64,000 nucleotides of DNA, from positions 52,467,869-52,531,868 of the forward strand of contig NC_046683.1 in NCBI RefSeq assembly GCF_009870125.1, read 5' to 3'. The translations under genes were made by a program, and so were the position numbers. The DNA comes from Drosophila pseudoobscura (Eukaryota; Arthropoda; Insecta; Diptera; Drosophilidae). The notes below the pieces were generated by a model. That model searched no databases. It was given only the letters and a program-made list of their open reading frames with translations, and was not told the origin of the DNA. Numbering within the stretch: the stretch's first letter is position 1; each line of letters starts with the position of its first letter. Below are positions 60,589-64,000 of this stretch, one piece after another.

Positions 60589-63500
60589 GAAAGGACTGTT
60601 GTCTATCTATCTATCTATTTATCTCTCTATCTATCTCCCTGAATCTATCTCTCCAGTGCCCACTTATGTAGCCATACGATTTATCTTCGCCTCGTCCCTC
60701 AGCACAGCCCTTGCCACACTCGATTATCGCATAAGAAGCTCAACTCAAATATAACTATCAATATGCTAACAGAAACCGAGTTTGTCAGATGCAAGGGGGG
60801 CGGTGCGTGGCGGTCCTTTGGGGTGCAGCAGGAGCACTATGACTATGGCGCAAGGGGATTGATGGGGGTGGGGGACTCTAATGCGATATTACATAATTTG
60901 TGTGCAACAAGGCGTATGTGTAATGTGTCGCTGTCGGGAGTCGTGCATGGCATATCCTCCTTCAGGCGCCCTGGCTGTTGCAATTTTCTTTTGCATAAAC
61001 ACGCGACGCCAACTGCTCGGCATCTGTTCGAGTATATATGTATGTATGTTTGTACATTGGGATTGTGTGTGTGCTTATATGTATGGATATGATGTATATA
61101 TTCTTCGTGATTGTGTGGGTGACAAACTCTTGGAATTTGCATTTATTAAGGCAAATGAATTGGGTTGTAACAAAAAAGCAAATGGCAGCAGCACAATAAA
61201 CCCGTCTTTAGTTATGGCACAAACAGCCATCCATATACTGGCTGGGGATATACAATATGTACGGATATCCTTCGGTATGGATGGTAATGGCTATGCCAAT
61301 GGCGGGGATGTGGCGATGTGGGGAACGCACTGCCAAATCAAAATTGTTGTCACGTTATAATGGAACCCGGAACGGGTGAGCAATGTGCACATTTCACTTG
61401 TCCACCGAAAAAAACACAGAATGATGAGACATTTTTTTTTGTATATTTTCTCTTGTTTTTTGTTTTCTTGTTTTTTTTGTGGCAGAGGGATTCCAACTTG
61501 AATTTGGTCGTCGTCTACGTCGTCGTCAGGCCAACGGGCAATAAAAACGCGCCAACTACGTGTACGAGTACTCGTCAAACGCACGACTTTACGGACTAAG
61601 AGACTACAGCATCATCAACGGGCATTCGGCGGTTCGGAGCCACGGCGACGACAAGAGCGATGCTGTTGGCGTCTCGTCTTCGACTGTCACAACACGCTGG
61701 CATGTTGCCCCAGCATTATCATTGCATTGGCCACAAGGATACGCTGCAAGGATATGTTGCCGGAATGCTCGCAAATTCCACTCGAGTTGGGTTTCGGCTT
61801 TTGGGACAGCTTTCGAGTGGCAGCTTTTGGCGAAGCGAAAGAAACTTTGAGCGAAATGTTCAACAGCGTGCGGAGTAAAAGTCGCTTCGGGTGGCGACAC
61901 TTCGTTCTCGGTTGCGGCAGGACAGGACAGGGTAGGACAGGATAGGACACTGTCCTGAGGACAGGGCCGAATAGGTAAAAGGCCGGAATGTCGGAAATAA
62001 AATTAAGATTTGTGCGCTGCCGAGCTCCAACTTGTTGGCACAAAAGTCTTTGGCTCTCTACTCATTTATATGCTTAATTGCTAAGCCCCGTTCACACTAA
62101 ACTGAGTTTAACGCTTTGAAGTCGACTAATGCGATGCGAATCATTTGGAAAAAGGTTTCGGAAGGTTTAAGTTCCAGCAAGGGCTCTTCATTTCATGACA
62201 ACGTACTTCGATTTGTAGTCATTTGGAAAACTTTGAAGGATTGGAATTGATACACATTTCTGTGTGCCTTCAAGCTGGGGCAGGCATTTTTTCTTTTGAA
62301 CTACGAAATAAGCTGATAAATTCTTATGGGAATTGACAGAATTTCCCACAACTCGATGAAGATGTGCCGATCTATTTGTCTAAAATATAGCTAATTAAAG
62401 TCAGCAAAAAATACAAATTGTAGTTTTAAGTATTGTACAAAAAATATGTTTATGGAAATTTAAAGTAAAAAAGTAATTTAAATAAAATTAGAGTTCCCCA
62501 ATCGAAGATCGTAAGGCAAATATGTAGTGCTCCATGGTACATTAGAAAGAGGGGCATCGAAGAGCTCCAAATATTTCCTATATTTTCCACTTGAAACAAA
62601 AAAATGTGTTGCATACTTTAAGGGCGCTGTCCAATGCAGTAATTTTTTTCAGAGATGTACATACATACATACATATGTATGTACATATATGCTCGTTGTA
62701 AATCGACCGATTTGATTCGGGAGTGACCTTCGAAATTACGAATAAATGAAAGATTTTGTGCTGCACAGTTGTTCTCGAGAGTATTCGCCTGAGACTCAGG
62801 TAATTAGACTTAATTTTGACTCCCATTCCAGATATACGTGTAACGGTAACACCAAGGTTAATAAACACACAACTGTTGATTAATTTTTGTGGTTTTTATT
62901 TGAATTTGAATAAACAATACTAGACAACAACTACTTAACAGTAAGTACACGTATAAGTACACACTTCTGAGTTACATAAAAATAGTTTTTTTTTTAGTTT
63001 TAGATAAAGGCTCTTCAAACGAATATTCCTTGAAACGAACTATATATCTATATAGCATAGTAGGGTATATTATATGCATGTAGTATATAGTATAGTCATG
63101 TATAAGTACAGTGTGTGTGTGTGTGTTTTTTTTGTGTGTTTTTCTTGGTTACAAATACAAAGAAGGCAAAACTTACAGCGGCTTTGTCGCAACGGAGCAT
63201 CATCCACTTTAAAAGTGTGCGCTAGACGAAGGACATACAACAAATTTGTTATAAACAAATTGTCTCTCTTTTTGTTTAGAATTAGGGTACAGTTAGGGTA
63301 GAGCTTATGTTTCTTGTTTTTTGTTTTTGTTTCTCTTTTGTTTTTGTTTTTGTTTTGTGTGTGTTTGACACTAATTATCACTACATCAGTTTGAAGCTAA
63401 ATAGTTGATAAGTTTCCCTTAGGTTTCTCCCAAAAACAATCTTCCGACTTTCCCACCGATTTACGATAGTTTTGTAGGTACATGCAAACGCAATTATTGC

Positions 63501-64000
63501 TAATAATACATGCGAAAATCCAGCTAAATAAATTATGTTTCTTTTGTTTGTGATGAAAATTTGTGTGTGTCCCCCACACCCCACCCAAAAGACGTAACAG
63601 CTCTTTCTGTGGGGGCAGTTGTTTGGGATACTACAGTATTCCTGAATTCAAGTAATTTGTTGCCGCGGCCAATGGAGCAAAGGAGCAAATGTAAGCGCTC
63701 AAAAATATGCCCTATATATATTATAAATTTGTTTCTTGATTCCTGCTACAATTAAGGTACAACATTTCTGCGACGAATTTTCTCTTACCCGGCTTCAACC
63801 ATTTACAATCACAAAGTCACAATCACCCCATAAATATGGTTGGCATATCGTTTGCGAGGGGGGTGGGATTGGTTCAGGTGTGTTCAGGTGTTTTGTGTCT
63901 CTAAATACTAATTGTAGGTAGTTCGTTAACGCATTTATACCAGGAATTATGCTGTTTGTATTGTTGTTGATTTTCCTATTTGTGTGTATGTTTTTTGGGG
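60589..64000. other. Noncoding DNA after Zasp67
   Basis: The Zasp67 3' UTR starts here (TCTA repeats at 60601-60655). The rest is AT-rich with TATG/CATA repeats at about 62655-62690 and poly-T and TTTTGT runs at 63310-63360. The T-rich composition and minus-strand polyadenylation-like TTTATT sites near 62895 would suit the 3' UTR of a minus-strand gene that lies beyond the window. I found no exon with splice sites or similarity in these 3.4 kb. Confidence 0.45.

Overview
The window is animal nuclear DNA and almost certainly a Drosophila species. It carries the clustered insulin-like peptide genes Ilp1 to Ilp5, short GT-AG introns, TATA and DRE/Motif-1 promoters, and very dense short microsatellites. 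Protein divergence from D. melanogaster and the microsatellite load suggest the obscura group; that placement is inference. Symbols are D. melanogaster names recalled by similarity. All exon boundaries were read by eye from splice sites and reading phase, and each model given as a full exon chain stays in frame.

Left part (1-19 kb), housekeeping genes: an R3HCC1/R3HCC1L-like EJC-binding-motif protein (+), the secretory-pathway peroxiredoxin Jafrac2 (+), a phospholipid scramblase (-), an ANKRD54-like ankyrin protein (-), the calcium-independent phospholipase iPLA2-VIA (-) and protein phosphatase 1 inhibitor-2 (+). The scramblase, iPLA2-VIA and I-2 genes share a recurrent promoter-like module of about 70-130 bp with GTATATTT elements. 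Two of the three copies also carry the GGTCACACTG element.

Middle part (19-47 kb): a large minus-strand gene with a ZASP-like (ZM) motif, probably a muscle Z-disc protein. It has alternative starts and a symmetric 3.1 kb proline-rich cassette exon. Ilp5 lies on the opposite strand inside one of its introns. About 10 kb of microsatellite-rich noncoding DNA follows, then an acid-sphingomyelinase-like metallophosphoesterase (CG32052-like, -) whose canonical GNH(D/E) metal-binding motif reads GHED.

Right part (47-61 kb): Ilp4 (+), Ilp3 (+), Ilp2 (-), a possible unrecognised small secreted-peptide gene (-), Ilp1 (-) and the PDZ/Z-disc gene Zasp67 (+). The Ilps encode prepro-insulins with the B-C-A layout and six cysteines. 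Four have one phase-1 intron soon after the B chain and Ilp1 has none. The last 3.4 kb holds no gene I can support.

The most interesting points are the promoter module, the peptide candidate between Ilp2 and Ilp1, the altered active site of the sphingomyelinase-like enzyme, the cassette exon of the ZM gene, and the conflict between TATA box and start codon in Ilp1.
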